Below are positions 51,420-63,984 of a stretch of 64,000 nt of DNA, one piece after another. Source of the DNA: Rhodamnia argentea (taxonomy: Eukaryota > Streptophyta > Magnoliopsida > Myrtales > Myrtaceae); NCBI RefSeq assembly GCF_020921035.1, contig NC_063156.1, positions 27,080,283 through 27,144,282 of the forward strand, written 5' to 3'. Each line of letters opens with the position of its first letter. Position 1 is the first letter of the stretch. A program made the translations under genes and the position numbers. A model generated the notes under the pieces. It saw only the letters and a program-made list of their open reading frames with translations, was not told the origin of the DNA and did not search any database.

Positions 51420-52250
51420 AACAAGTAAAACATTCTTGTTACCACAAAAGCACGAAGACCCTCGTTTTTATGGAGGATATTGTCTGCAAAGTGCCGATTT
51501 TGTTCTTTCCTGAAAGGCCAGAAAGCAAGTAAACTTGTCAATCTTTTGAGGCATCTGTATGGAAAAAAAGCATAATCCTCGAGCCCCTTTTGTTATCTTT
51601 CCTTAAGCCAAAGATCAAGGTCGAGGTGGGGGTTTCGCAGCAGCACTGGCGATTCTGCCAGCCAGCGACCCCTCAGGATTAAAAAAGCGCAAATTCCACC
51701 ACATGCCCCTCCCTCCTCTTCCCCATTGACTGGTCCACTTTATTTCCTCCTCCTTTGACCCACCACTTCCATGGACCACAGGACATGGTTAAAAATGGAC
51801 AACACATCATGGAGGGGGACAAAAAAAAATTGCACATCTAATGTGATTAATGACATGAACGAATTCATTTGCCTACGGTAACATCCCAAATCCCACGACG
51901 AATGAGAAGAGATTATTTTGTTGATGAGTGTTGAGCAACTTATTGGTGAACATTTACCCAAATTGATATCTCTTTTCGTAATCACTCGTAGCGCTCTTGT
52001 TATGACTTCATGAGTCACACGACATTATTTCATATGACGGGTTAGTTTGATATGTTAGCAAGGTATCGAATTATAATTCGGGGTTAGATAAGTCAAATTC
52101 GCAAAATTGAAGTTATCACATTGAAAATATTAGGAGAACGATGACTTTAGATAAACAAAAGTCGATTTCCAACGTTCATATAATCAAGGACAAGTATTTA
52201 TGTATATCAACATAACATGCTATTTTTTTTTTTCACATCATCCCTGGAAA
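51420..52250. other. Intergenic, no feature seen
   Basis: Short ORFs only, no recognisable domain or structured RNA. Confidence 0.4.
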
Positions 52251-52259
52251 ATGAATTTT

Positions 52260-52560
52260 ATTATGGGTCAATACCATCAAAATCTTAAACTCCACCCACC
52301 ATAATACTAACACTCTAAACTTTTTTTTTGTCATTAATAACCCTAAATTATGTCCATTATGATACTAATATCTCAATTTTTTGTGTCACAAAAATCCTTA
52401 AATTATATCCACTATGATGTCAATATCCAAACTTTTGTCGTAGTGATATAAGTTTGAGGTAATGCTGACACAAACAAAATTTCGGATTATTAGTGTCTCA
52501 GGTTGTAAAGTTGAAAGGTTTTGGTGGAAGACGGACAATATTTTTGTCATATTGACACAA
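52260..52560. repeat. Foldback-like repeat, third type
   Basis: The left part repeats CCACYATRATACTAA-like units (CACCATAATACTAACA, CCATTATGATACTAATA, CCACTATGATGTCAATA). The right part holds looser inverse units (GTAGTGATATAAG, GGATTATTAGTGTCTCAG). Ends uncertain. Confidence 0.4.
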
Positions 52561-52841
52561 GTAAATCCATCTCCATTGTGGATTAAGTGATCCCACAAGA
52601 GAATTATGCAAAGCACAAGTCGACGATGTAGGAGCCGAAGTTCGATGATTCACCTCAAGCGCAGAACGCTACTATACGACCTTACCCGACGATAGTTATC
52701 CGAAGATAACGTAGAGTCTACCTTGCCCACCATCACTCCCTAAGTTAAGATAAAATATTTTTCTTCCCTTTATCCCAGAAAATACCTAGAATTGTATGTC
52801 CCGGAATTCATACGAAGCAATTTAACAACTTTAGGACAATA

Positions 52842-52868
52842 TTAATTGACCCAAAAAAAAGAAAAGAA
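52842..52868 (+). mobile_element. Poly(A) micro-insertion, short target duplication
   Basis: An insert containing GACCC followed by an A-rich tail with some G lies between copies of AGGACAATA (52833-52841 and 52869-52877). Confidence 0.55.
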
Positions 52869-52981
52869 AGGACAATAATATTGCACGAGTTGAATTCACG
52901 TGAACATGTACATGTGATGTGAGTTCTTAAATAAGATTTGAGAGTCCAGACATATGACCCCAGAGAATTAATCGCCCTCCT

Positions 52982-52992
52982 CTATATATTTA
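52982..52992 (+). promoter_or_regulatory. TATA box of the VAN3-binding-protein gene
   Basis: CTATATATTTA lies about 60 bp before ATG 53047, compatible with a short 5' UTR. Confidence 0.55.
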
Positions 52993-53046
52993 CTTGCTTT
53001 GAAACGCCAACCGCCCTCCACAAGAGCGATCGCAACACCCGCCTCC

Positions 53047-56000
53047 ATGGACGCCCCCACCTTCCACCGCCACACCCGCCAGCAGCCGGAGCTCGCGAAC
53101 GCGGGCGGAGGTCAGATATTGGAGAGCCCAAAGGAGCCGATGGAGTTCCTGTCGAGGACGTGGAGCGTGTCGGCGCTCGAAGTGTGCAAGGCTCTCGCTC
53201 GTCACCATCATCATTCTTCTTCTTCTCCTCCTCCTCCCACCTCTGCCGTCACTCCTTCCATGACTTCTTGCAAGTCCGTCAATGTCTCCTCATGCGCGAC
53301 TCCAATAATTAAAGAAGAGCTGATGATCAACGAAGAGCCCATCGTCGGTGTCGAGGATTTCGCGAGCTCTCTCCCTTCGAATCATCGCTTCTCATTCAAT
53401 TCCACCGCCACTTCGCAGCTCGTTCTCGAGCGCATAATGTCTCAGTCGGTGAGTACTGGGATGCTAAACACTTGCATTCTAGTTATCTCTTTCGATCTAC
53501 CGCAACATTAATGTGATTGTACTGGAGTGGAGAATCACTATGAAGGAAAAAAAAAAGTTGCAGCTTGGATTGGAATGTGATCACAAGCACGTAAGAATAG
53601 TTACTACATATAGATTATAGCCCATCTAGTCGTGTTAGCTTAAATTTTTTTTTTTGAAAACCGGTTTTTGTGGCAGATAATGAGCTTTAGATTCCATACG
53701 TTTACGGTTTTTTCAGTTAAGTGATGAAAGATTCATATACTGTTATACGTACTATAAAGAAATCTGCGTCATGATCAAATTGCTTTGGTTTTCTCAAGTG
53801 GGTAATGAAATTTGCAGGAGGTGTCGCCATTGACGTCCGGGAGGCTTTCTCATAGCAGCGGCCCACTGAATGGCGGCGGCGGCGGCTCTTTGGCGGAGGA
53901 CAGCCCTCCCGTTTCTCCACCTGATGACTTTGACGACATCGTTGAGGTCTCTCTCTCCCCCTCTCTCCTCAACACAGCCTTTTCATTTGTCTTTGCCACT
54001 GCTTTTAACTGCGGAGATTTTCTTTTTCTTTTCATTTTTTTTTTCCTGTGGGAAGTTCTCTTCTTTCTTGACAATAGTTCATCTGCTTGGAGATTCTAAT
54101 TAGATTTTTTTTTTAATTTGGTCAGAGCTTCTAATTAGAGTACTCGCCGCTTAAATTAGGTTAGGCGCCTGAACGATATAATCCATTCTTGAGTTGGAGA
54201 TGAAAATGGCGAATCACAACCATTGATTTTGTGGGTCTTACATGAGTCTTTCGAATAAATATCACAACATTAACGATTTTCATGCATTAGATCGGCCCGA
54301 TATTTTCCCTTCATATGAGGTTTTATACGTGGGATTTACTTTCTGCAGTGGTAGTGCATGCTGCAAGTAGTTGTCACAGTGCTCCCAGAAAAATGTGCTA
54401 ATTGATGTTTCTAATACCAAGTTAGTGCTATTCATAATTGATTACCGTCTGTAATGATGGCAGTTCTTCCGCTCCCACAACACTCTGCAACCGCTGCTCA
54501 CAGGCGGCCGCTCTGTCGCTGCCGCCAGCGTCACCACGCCAGGCGGGGGGAGAACGGTTGGGAGGTGGTTGAAGGACAGGCGAGAGAAGAAGAAAGAGGA
54601 GGCCCGAGTCCAGAATGCGCGGCTTCACGCCGCTGTTTCCGTCGCCTCAGTGGCATCGGCAGTAGCAGCGATCGTGGCTGCCACAGCGGCCTCCTCTTCT
54701 TCAAGAAAGGATGAGGAGGCGGCAAAGACCGACATGGCGGTGGCTTCGGCGGCCACACTGGTGGCAGCACAGTGCGTGGAGGCCGCAGAGACCCTGGGAG
54801 CCGAGCGCGACCTTCTGGCTTCCGTTGTGAGCTCTGCCGTCAACGTACGTTCGCACGACGACATCACGACTTTAACTGCTGCTGCAGCAACAGGTACTGA
54901 TGACTCTTTTTGAAGAATCAAACGATTGAGATTACGGGCACACAATAGTTCTTCGCAATGGAATCTATTTTACTCCCAAGTTTATACATAGTGCTTACGC
55001 AGTATGGTGGCTTCTGTCCTTGCCGAGCAGCTTTACGTGGAGCAGCAACCCTTAAGGCTAGAGCGATGAAGGAGGTGTGGAATATTGCAGCAGTGTTGCC
55101 CGTGGAAAAGGGGGTCGGGATCGGATGCGGTGGTAAAGCCGATAGAAGGGCCAGCCATCCTAGCTTCGGTAATGGTGGCGAACTCGTTGCGGCTGGAGAT
55201 AACTTTCTCGGTGTCTGCATCCAGGAATTTCTTGCCAAGGGCACCGAGCTTCTCAAGCGCACCCGTAAAGGTACTTTTTCGAATCCGGAAATCCGGTGAA
55301 GATGATACTGGGGATTCATTCACATATTGAGTAAATTTTTGCGGCGCAGGTGATCTTCACTGGAAGATTGTGTCTGCGTACATAAACCACACCGGCCAGG
55401 TTCGCGTTGCTCTTTGATAGTGTGTTTTTACCTTATGTATTGTGATTTTCATATGCCCCTAGTCTTGTTTTATCGTGATTAGAACCGTGAATCTAGAACA
55501 ATTTAAGAGCTGCAAACACTGAAATAAATCTACCGATCCCCCCGATCTTGTTTTAGTTTTGTCATTGCTCAACGGAACTGTCTGTAGACAGTGCTGCCGT
55601 CAATCCAATGCTGGTCAGCGTACATAGTATAGTCGGCTTTTAGTAAATCAGGATTTTCAAAAGGATTAGATTCTTGAAGCAATTGGAGGAACATATGACC
55701 ATTGTCCGAGACAGTTTTTGACGACGCAGGATTTCTCACGCTTCGTCATCAGATTGTATGTTCATCCGAGTCTTACGCTGTTTTTCAGGTTATCCTGAAG
55801 ATGAAGAGCAAACATGTTGCTGGAACCATAACCAAAAAGGACAAGAGTATGTCTCTCCTTCATCATCAGATGTCTCATGCATATCCCGATCTCAATTCTA
55901 TTAGACCCAGATTGAGAAAGCCATGTTAACCATTCCCTTTTGTTGGAAAATCAGATGCCATTGTGGAAGTGTACAAGGATGTGCCCGCTTGGCCAGGAAG

Positions 56001-56163
56001 GCATGTCTTCGACGGCGGTGAGCAACGCCGCTACTTCGGGCTCAAGACGGCAACACGGGGCGTCGTGGAGTTCGAGTGCAAGAATAGACGGGAATACGAG
56101 ATCTGGACACAAGGTGTATCAAGGCTTCTGTCCATGGTCGCTGAAAGAACGAGCACCTCTTGA
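53047..56163 (+). CDS. VAB: VAN3-binding protein-like (DUF828 + plant PH-like domain)
   Basis: Seven exons (53047-53448, 53818-53946, 54464-54893, 55031-55270, 55350-55399, 55789-55846, 55955-56163) join in phase to 505 aa. The start is the ATG at 53047; the upstream in-frame extension begins with TTG. The N-terminal family signature [16 protein letters not shown] is at residues 31-46. [12 protein letters not shown] and [20 protein letters not shown] precede an Ala-rich helical DUF828 block ([53 protein letters not shown]). The C-terminal PH-like domain runs from about residue 398 ([20 protein letters not shown]) to [16 protein letters not shown]. Relatives bind the ARF-GAP VAN3/SFC and phosphoinositides at trans-Golgi or plasma membrane and act in auxin transport and vein continuity (FORKED/VAB group). 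One weak donor (CAG|GTTCGC, 55399) is the least certain border. Confidence 0.93.
54105..54128 (-). mobile_element. Poly(A) micro-insertion in a VAB intron, 11-bp target duplication
   Basis: A 24-nt insert (T-run, AATTTGGTCAGAGC) lies between perfect copies of TTCTAATTAGA (54094-54104 and 54129-54139). The minus-strand reading is GCTCTGACC then an A-rich tail. Confidence 0.7.
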
Positions 56164-56169
56164 ACTCAG

Positions 56170-57540
56170 CTTGAATGTTCACAACGGGAAGCTTTTGATC
56201 TTCAATTAGCCATTTCCCAATTTTCACTTTCTGCTTGAGGTTTACTTATCCTCCTTATGGATTTTCGCTGCATCCCCGGACAGCGAAACATCGTGAATAA
56301 ATTCATGTATGAATGCCTTGAGATGGACTTGTTGTGGATTATCTTATGGAAGGATGAAACATCAGACATATGTAGGGAATGAATTTCTCGCTTTGTCCAT
56401 AGATTATGGCCAAATGACCATCCCCTTGATATTAAGTAAAGCAAAGAGATGCTCTCAGCTTCTTACCGAATGATCGACTCTCCAATGAAAGGCTGATCAC
56501 CACGGACTCTGGTTCGTGAGATTGCGGAAGTCAAGAGGCAAACATTCTCCACCGTAGTGTCCGGAATAGAGGAGACCCACCAACTCAACGGATCGAGATT
56601 GCTTCTTTGTATGCTGAGACACAACTAGTTAAATATCTCGCTCATCGCATGGAGATAATTGATTTGCCAAGGAAGGATATCTTCTAATTGTGCAAGAATT
56701 TGAAGAAAACACTGTTGATGTTCAATTCATCCCATTTTAGAAAGCGCGACTTCAAAATTATAAGAAGTTGAAAGGACGAATATTCATACCTAATGATTTT
56801 CCGCAATATTTCAAATAAAAGAAACTAAAAAGGGCCTTAGCAAGTTACCACCGTCGCAATGAACAACTATCGTTCCTCGTCTAATGACTTCGTTTTCCAA
56901 ATGTGGGGTTCATGGACTCGCACCAACCGAACTTGGCTTTGCACGTTCATTCGGGGGAACAATCAACATGACTTCCTCTCCAAGCATGTTGAGGTCGCCC
57001 ACCTTTTCAAAATCAGCAAAGCTCTGCTTTTCCTTTGTTAAGTCAACAATCATGTGGTGATTCCTATTAAGAATTGCATCGGGGTGCCTTAATTGGGGGC
57101 AAAGTCAAGTCCACAAAAGCTATTAAGAATACAGTTTCTTCACGAGATGGATTCCTTCCTTCCACACTCGATTTACAGAAGAAAACAACGCATCATGTAT
57201 AAACTGCAGTCTCTGTCGACTCTTAAACGAAAAATAATCCAATTCATCCCACTCCCCGGAAACATGTCGGCAATCAAGGAACGTCATCCCATATATACTT
57301 AAAACTCCATAGACCATTCCCTCAAACTTACAAAATGCTGCAATGCATACACATCCAATGTTTGTCATGGCTACAACGATCAACAACTCCTGGTGTCGCA
57401 CCAAAAAGATGGGTGGGATGGGAATGCATTGCGTCAAGCATTCTATACAATCAACACAGACTAACAGCCTTTTGCTTTTTTGTTTGGTATGTTCACTTGA
57501 TGGAAGGAGAGATCTAGAAACAAGAGGGGCAGAAAAGACA
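56170..57540. other. Intergenic between convergent genes; 3' flanks and a coding-like relic
   Basis: Contains the 3' flanks of the VAB and LFG genes. On the minus strand at about 56845-57055 a stretch reads MIVDLTKEKQSFADFEKVGD, LNMLGEEVMLIVPPNERAKP, then a stop, then more coding-like residues. It looks like a decayed protein fragment without an identified family. Confidence 0.35.
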
Positions 57541-57563
57541 TAGACGGATCAGAATAACACTGT

Positions 57564-59780
57564 CTAACTCTCAGCGGCTCTGAAGAGAGTCATCAAAGAT
57601 AGGAATAGGTTGACAATGTCGAGGTACAGTGCAACTGCAGCCCAGATGTATTCATCATATGAGTAGCGTTTGATCAGATTGTCTGTGTCATATACGATGT
57701 ACCCACAGAAAATAAGCGATGCTAAGCCCCCGTATATCATCAGAGAGAGCCGGCCCAAGGGAAAGAGGATCTGCAGCCACAACAAAAACAACCACAAAGG
57801 AGTGTTAAAACTTCACATAAACAGACTGTGTAGCAGATGGCTTACCACACATATTGTTCCCGCTCAATTACCTGTATCATTGCAAACACCAGAAGCACGA
57901 TGATGGCACCAAACAAGAAGGGTCCGAGAAAGTTGAAATCCTGACCCCTCCTAGCAGCCCAGAATGTGTAGAGAGTAAGGCTGACAACTACCGTAGCAGT
58001 CAATATAACAGCTTCCAATATGACCTTCCCTGTTACCATTCAAAACAGCATAAATGACTAGATTTTAGGAGCTTTATTAACAAGCACAAACAGGCATGCA
58101 AGATGGTGCCACCTCCTACACCGAAAATTGCATTGGAAAAGAGACTCTCAACCACCCACCCAAACCCCCACCCCATCTCACCCCACAAGAGAATAAAAAA
58201 CGAACGTATAAAGACTCCATCACCATAATTTTTCAGAAAATGCTAGAGAGTTGCCCCCAAGGCACTAGTTAAGCCTCAGTGAATTAAAAAAGAAGGCATC
58301 CCAATGCAAGAAGCTCCCACGTTGCAGGGTCCAGGGAAGGCCAGACCACATTATGTCCGGCTATGCACTAGTTAAGCCTCATTAATTATGCTTTGAAAAT
58401 GTCAGATTATCTATTTCAAAAAGTTAGCCACTTTAAATTGTGTACTTCAATTTTCAAACTACCTCAAATATCGTATTTCCCCTTTTCTGGTTCAGCTTAG
58501 TTAGTGCCCTTGAGGCACTTGTCTACCAAACCCTTTATTCATATCAAGGGGTCTACTATCTAATCAAAAAAGCATACATACTTATTCAGGTGATGGGGCA
58601 CAAATGCAAAACCTACTGCTTAAAACCTTTAGTTATGATCAAACAAGCACACAAGTGTGCAGATGATCGAGCACAGAGCAAAAGGCTATCAGTGCAGCAC
58701 CACAACGCCATAATATCTAGTTATCAAGAACAGATATCTAGCCCTTAACAGTTTGCTTAGGCAGCATAGCCCCATCTTTTGGGGTACAATCAAAACCACA
58801 AATATACAAGTTGGAATTACTTCATGTGGCTACTACAGTTCACAAACGCTAAATCATCCCCGACACACTTACTCTAGCTTCATAAACTCAAGAGAGAATC
58901 CATTGCCACGCCTCCTTAATTTTTTCATGTATTCAGTAAGCATGGACATGGACAGATTATAAATTTTCGCAGCTTGATGAACCAAGATGTCAGAGATCAT
59001 AGTGTTGTGCTGATTATAAAGAAACATTTCCATTCTTCCATGTAGAACCTCTATGTAAATTAATTTACAGCTCCATCTGCACTTCAAATTCTCCCTCTTG
59101 CGATTCAACTTAATTACGAGATTCCTGAAATCAATATATCATACATATTCACAAACATAGCAAACACCTAAAGCCTATCTGCCCAATTGTATCAAAGATG
59201 CCATCTCCATAACGCTCGTTGACTTGTATTGCCGTATTTTAGTTAAGCAATCAAATGTTACTAAAAATGAAATCCGCATCCAAATAAGAGAACAAAGCTC
59301 ACCGCTCGTAAATGCACACGTCAATCCAATCGCGAACGCCAAGGTAATGGTGAAGATCCCGAGCAGGAGATAGTTCACAGGATGCCGCTGGTGATAGTAA
59401 TACAACGGACACAAAACTGCAACAACAACAAAAAAAATGAAAACCGTCACTCAACCGATCAAAACCAGCACCAATCGACGCGCCGGGAGAAATAAAGACG
59501 AGACGGATTCAACACGGAATTCAGAAAACGCACCGATGAAAGGCGTGATGATGAGGACGATATACAGCGCCAAGCCCCCGCTGGTACTGACGAAGAAATG
59601 GGCGATGGGATGGACGGAGACGACGACGGCGCCGACGGCGATGGTGGCGAGCAACTGGAGCGCGACGATCGAGTAGACTTTCCGGATGAAGGCCCACCGC
59701 AACTCGGGGCTCTCGAGCATCATCGGGTACAGGGGCCTCGCCCCCGCTTCCACATCCTTACGGTGCGGCTGCGCCCACAT
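57564..59780 (-). CDS. LFG: LIFEGUARD / BAX inhibitor-1-like protein (TMBIM family)
   Basis: Four exons (59780-59534, 59416-59303, 58029-57872, 57770-57564) give 241 aa in continuous phase, the normal plant LFG length. The hydrophilic N-terminus (MWAQPHRKDVEAGARPLYPM) is followed by PELRWAFIRKVYSIVALQLL and seven predicted membrane helices: LLATIAVGAVVVSV, GLALYIVLIITPFI, YLLLGIFTITLAFAIGL, VILTATVVVSLTLYTFWA, FLFGAIIVLLVFAMIQ, LSLMIYGGLASLIFCGYIVY and VALYLDIVNLFLSLMTLF. The TDNLIKRYSYDEYIWAAVAL loop is a family hallmark. Members sit in ER, Golgi or tonoplast membranes, affect calcium leak and restrain programmed cell death, and in some plants modulate powdery-mildew susceptibility. Intron 2 (58030-59302) is long and empty of genes. 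It is convergent with VAB. Confidence 0.95.
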
Positions 59781-60065
59781 GATCGGGACCTCTTCGCGGA
59801 TCCTTCAGGGAGCGGAGGATGAAGCCCTAATGTTTTCTCGGCGGAAGGAAAGTGCGAGAAAGCGAGAGAAAATGAGGGCGGTTTTCGCGTGAATCGTTTC
59901 AGCGAAAGAAAGAGGAGTGGAGAGGAGAGAGGTGAGGGCGGGTTTAATTAAGGAGGAAGAAAGGCCGAGATGCTTCGCGTGGCTTTGATGTTTTGATCGG
60001 TGGGGATTCGCGGGTGACACGTGGCGCGTCGTCGGACCGGTAAGCGGAGGTCTCAGGCGTCGCAC
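59781..60065 (-). promoter_or_regulatory. 5' UTR and proximal promoter of the LFG gene
   Basis: A GC-rich, CT-rich (gene strand) segment lies directly upstream of the ATG, followed by AT-rich DNA from about 60065. No clear TATA box. ACACGTGGC near 60016 is a G-box core, a typical plant bZIP/bHLH site; its use is inferred. Confidence 0.4.
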
Positions 60066-60255
60066 GAAAAAAATGATGCTGAAAACACTTGAATTTTAGT
60101 TTTATATGTTATTCAGCAAATTATCCATATATTATAAATTAATAAAATTAAAAGATAATTTTAGTTCTGTTGCAAAGTTTGCTTAACTCTTTACTTAGCG
60201 ATTTATATATTATATTATCTCGTTGCACATATTAGCGTGAATTTCCACAATAGAT

Positions 60256-60282
60256 TTTTTTTTTCTATTTTTGGTCAGAAAA
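60256..60282 (-). mobile_element. Poly(A) micro-insertion with 10-bp target duplication
   Basis: A T-rich insert ending TTTTTGGTCAGAAAA lies between perfect copies of CACAATAGAT (60246-60255 and 60283-60292). The minus-strand reading is TTTTCTGACC then an A-rich tail. Confidence 0.7.
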
Positions 60283-60329
60283 CACAATAGATATTTTGAA
60301 TGCCGTTAGATTAGTGTAGTATTAAATAA

Positions 60330-60725
60330 TTCATGGATTAATCTAATATATGTTGTCCTGAATTTTAATTTGTTCACTATAATCCCTGAATTTTACCTTA
60401 ATATGTAATGTGGTCTCTAAATTTTTAACTTGTTTAGTGTGGTCTTTGAACTTTTAGTTCATGTTCAATTTAATCACTAAACTATGTGAAAATGTTCAAT
60501 ATTGTCATTTTATTTATTCAAGTTGAGGAATAACATTATACATTTTCATAAAGCATAAGGACTAAATTGAACACGTACCAAAAGTCGATGGACTATATTA
60601 AATTAATTAAAAATTTAGGGATCAAATTGCTTATTAACGAAAAGTTCGGAGTTTATATTGATTAAATTAAAAATTCATTGATCATATTGGATATTTAATT
60701 AAAGATCATGTGTTGTTTTTCCTAT
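60330..60725. mobile_element. Foldback-type element (family b)
   Basis: Left TTGTTCACTATAATCCCTGA and right GATCATATTGGATATTTAAT are loosely inverse. The centre GTGAAAATGTTCAATATTGTC closely matches the centre near 21560. Confidence 0.55.
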
Positions 60726-60729
60726 TAGT

Positions 60730-61520
60730 TATTAGTCTGCATTAAAGTGATGATTGCCACATATTGCGACCGCTTAAAATAAGAATTACTCCACGTCACG
60801 AGGTTGGCCGTGGGTGACTTGGCCATTAAGGAGGCTGCTTACAATCTGATTTTTTTCGTTTTTTACTTTTTAAAAATCAGTTAAGACTTTGGAATCGTTT
60901 TAGTATTGTCCGAATATTCTTAAATTAAACGTGCTCTGAAAATCTGGATATTCGTCAGGTAAAAAGCTCGTGGGGCCCAGCTTTTTGGAACTTTGTACAT
61001 AAATGCAGATGTGGATCCAATTTCGCCGTTGTTGAAGACATGATCATTGGACAAGACAGCGTGTTGGTCAATAAATGTCAAACGGATGTCGTAATGTCTC
61101 CACGATATATGTTTTATATGATTGATTAAGGTCTTGCTTTTGGTCGAGAAATGGGTCTAAGCCCCAAATTAAATTGGGCTCTTAAAGTTAGGAATGGCAA
61201 ATCCCGGCTTGATCTCCTAACGAAGGAAGGAGCCGGTTTGATGTCCAACAGATTGGGTGGGAGATAGCCTCTCTATATTCACCTCCAGGCATAAGTGAAC
61301 GAACGAGCCTTGAACCTATAAGAACGGCCCAATTAAGCTTTTGTAAAAGAAATTAAGAAAACAGGGTGTATAGAATCTTTTTTTTTTATATAATGAAAGG
61401 AGCGAAGCTCAAATGCTACTGTAGAACTCGCACAATGAAATTTGATCCAACTTGATCTCCTAATAATAAAGGAATCAAACATATCGACGGCCTATTTAAA
61501 ACTAAGGTGTCATTCACATC
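60730..61520. other. Intergenic, no feature seen
   Basis: Nothing gene-like. A retroelement-like RNase H relic follows at once. Confidence 0.4.
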
Positions 61521-61524
61521 ACAT

Positions 61525-61797
61525 GAGTGAATGACCCAATTTCCTAATCAATCAGCACATGAGTTTCCTTCCCCAAACTTATGCAAAAATTTGACATGCT
61601 GGAAATACAATAAAAATTTCTGAATTTGAGAAACAAGCGTGTTGCCAAAGTTGAGAGAGGGTTGATTTATGGAGCAGTGAAATATCGGCTTGCAAGTCCA
61701 CTTCCACGATAAGTTTATAGATGCCCAAAGAAATTGTCATTTTAAGACCCAAGAGGAAATACCACGGTTTCGCTTTAAGCGAAGAGCACATTCCCAC
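61525..61797 (-). pseudogene. RNase H domain relic of a non-LTR-type retroelement
   Basis: One frame reads SLKAKPWYFLLGLKMTISLG then IYKLIVEVDLQADISLL, the typical RVT_3/RNase H segment with the IVE-x-D strand. A second frame continues QHVKFLHKFGEGNSCAD, equivalent to the domain's usual REGN-x-x-AD end. The frame change and stops show it is dead. No reverse transcriptase was found beside it. Confidence 0.65.
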
Positions 61798-61979
61798 CGT
61801 TTGAAATTTAATTTATCCACCACGGAACTAACATGTGGCATGAAATGCTTTTGATTCGATCAAACTCTTTTAAACAATAGAAAAATGTGTCTTCTATATT
61901 CTTTCGGGATGTAGATCTAAATCATTGTATGACATCTAAATGGATAATTACCAAAATAAAGTTCTAAATATATTATACG

Positions 61980-62310
61980 AATGTCAATTTAACGTAAACT
62001 TTTCAATTTGCCAATTTAGCTCTAAATATTTTGATGATTTGTTAATATGGTCCTTCTAGCCAATTTTAGCTAGAAATCGCTGACGTCGACGCCGGCTGTC
62101 CTACGTGGCACCAATGTATGACTAACGGCGCTGACATGTATAACTTTTGTAACTTTGTTTCAAAAATTTTATAGTTTTTCTTTTTCATTGTTCTTTTTTT
62201 TATTTTAAAAAATTACAAAAATTATCCACGTTAGTGCCGATCATACTATATAGGGCCGTTGACGTCAACATAAACAATTTCCGGTCGAAATTGAGAGTTC
62301 GTGATTTAGG
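61980..62310. repeat. Truncated foldback element (family a type)
   Basis: GCCAATTTTAGCTAGAAATCGCTGACGT and neighbours match the interiors of the elements at 46454 and 63086. The right end is missing. Confidence 0.45.
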
Positions 62311-63080
62311 GCATGAGTATAGAAGTCCGGCTATTTGGAAATTCATGAACATCGTACAAGGTCTACAAGCTGGTTAAGTTAGGGCCCTAAGGACGCACAT
62401 GACCCTAGACTCACAGCAATTTGCACACGATTGACGTGATTTAAATATGCCACCTATAGTTTCTGACCTAGAAACTCCCTGACGCCCTAACCAATTACGC
62501 CAACTTTAGAAGATGAAATCATAGTCCGAGCTACACCAAACAAAATCAGAACTTTGACAATTACACAAGCTTTTCGTTTTCTTAGACAACAAGACGATGG
62601 TAAACGCCCAAATGGGTGAATATTCTCATTTCCAAAGTATTGTTCTCGTCTTGTTATGTGTAATCGATACATTGAAAATAGAAAAAACTTTCTTATTAAG
62701 CATGGTTAATAAATGTGCTAATACAATGTGTTAACAAGATCCTAGAAAATGTTATAAGGACATATAGCTCAATGCTTGTGCAGGTTGAAGGTCGAACCGA
62801 TCCAAGTCACCAGAACTTGTCAAGCGCCTACCACAACAATCAATGTGCGTATGCTCATTTAAGATGAAAATCCCGTCAACTCTTTCCCCGGGCCCGGCCC
62901 AGCCTACCAAGCTAACTTCGAGATAGGAGGAAGCAAGGAATTTGACCAATCGGCCCATGTTAGTCATACACATCTAGACTCTTAGCCCCAAAAGAGGACA
63001 ATTCATCTTTTGATATAATATTTCACAGCAAAAAGCTCTCTAGGTATGCACTTTAAGAAAAGAATGGATCCACCGTCGAT
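62311..63080. other. Intergenic, no feature seen
   Basis: Only short ORFs without recognisable content. Confidence 0.4.
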
Positions 63081-63085
63081 AATAT

Positions 63086-63727
63086 GGGAAAAGTGTAAAA
63101 AAAAATCACAAACATATTGCATTAGTGCCAATTCAGTCATAAACTTATTGTTGGTGTCAATTCAGTCACAAACCTTTTGAATTAGTGCCAATTATGTCCT
63201 AAACATTTCATTGGTGCTAATTCGGTTATAAACCTTTTGTATTAGTATCGGTTTAGTTCTAAATCTTTTGTATTTATATCAATCAAGTCAATTCGGGTAA
63301 TTTTGATAAGAAATCACCGGCGTGTACGTCAATTGTCTTTCATGGCACCGCTAGCACTAACGTAGATTTTTTAAATATTTTTGGAAATTTTAAATATTAA
63401 AAAAAACAAAAAAATGCTTTAAAATTATTAAAATTATATTAAAAATGTTCAAGCTAGTGCTAGTTGTGTCACATAGGATAGTCGATGTCCACATCAGCAA
63501 TTTTTGTCCAAAATTTACCGGATTAACTCAATTGGCATAAAAACAATAGATTTATGGTTGAATTGGCACTAATGCAAAAGGTTTAAGATTAAATTGGCAT
63601 CAATAGAATGTTTATGACTTAATTGACACAAATGCAAAAGGTTTAAGACTGAATTAGTACAAAAAAATTTAAGACTAAAGTGGCACTAATGCAATAGGTT
63701 TAAGACTTTTTTGACGCTTCTCCCTCA
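63086..63727. mobile_element. Foldback element built of about 40-bp repeats (family a)
   Basis: Flanked by ATAATAT (63079-63085 and 63728-63734). The left arm has about five diverged repeats (ATTAGTGCCAATTCAGTCAT, TTGGTGTCAATTCAGTCACA, ATTAGTGCCAATTATGTCCT and so on). The right arm carries the inverse units (GAATTGGCACTAATGCAAAA, AAGTGGCACTAATGCAATAG). Long segmented inverted arms with a small centre define a foldback-type element without coding capacity. Confidence 0.75.
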
Positions 63728-63759
63728 ATAATATAGTCCTTCTTTATGAACTAAATTTC

Positions 63760-63984
63760 GATATGCCGCCCTAACAAAAGCGTTAGTTTCGATGACAACG
63801 AGAGCTTGACCATCTCGATCTTCGGTGCGAGCTTTGTTGAGAACGCTTCATAGGTAGAAATCCTCAATGAACCGGACCGAGATAGCATAATACGTTCTAA
63901 AGTCTTCTGAGGAGATGGATCGGTCGAGCCGTGCGAAAGCCAATACGAACGCGACCGGTGAACCATAAACAAAGTGAAAGTTCA
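63760..63984 (-). pseudogene. Coding-like stretch at window edge, unidentified
   Basis: From ATG 63984 the minus strand reads MNFHFVYGSPVAFVLAFARL then DRSISSEDFRTYYAISVRFI before a TGA. A neighbouring frame is also open, suggesting a frame-shifted remnant. The hydrophobic start loosely recalls a membrane-transporter segment, but no family can be claimed. It may extend beyond position 64000. Confidence 0.25.

Noticed and set aside
52999..53046. Upstream extension of the VAB protein
   Set aside because: It starts with TTG; the first ATG is at 53047, a normal distance from the TATA box.
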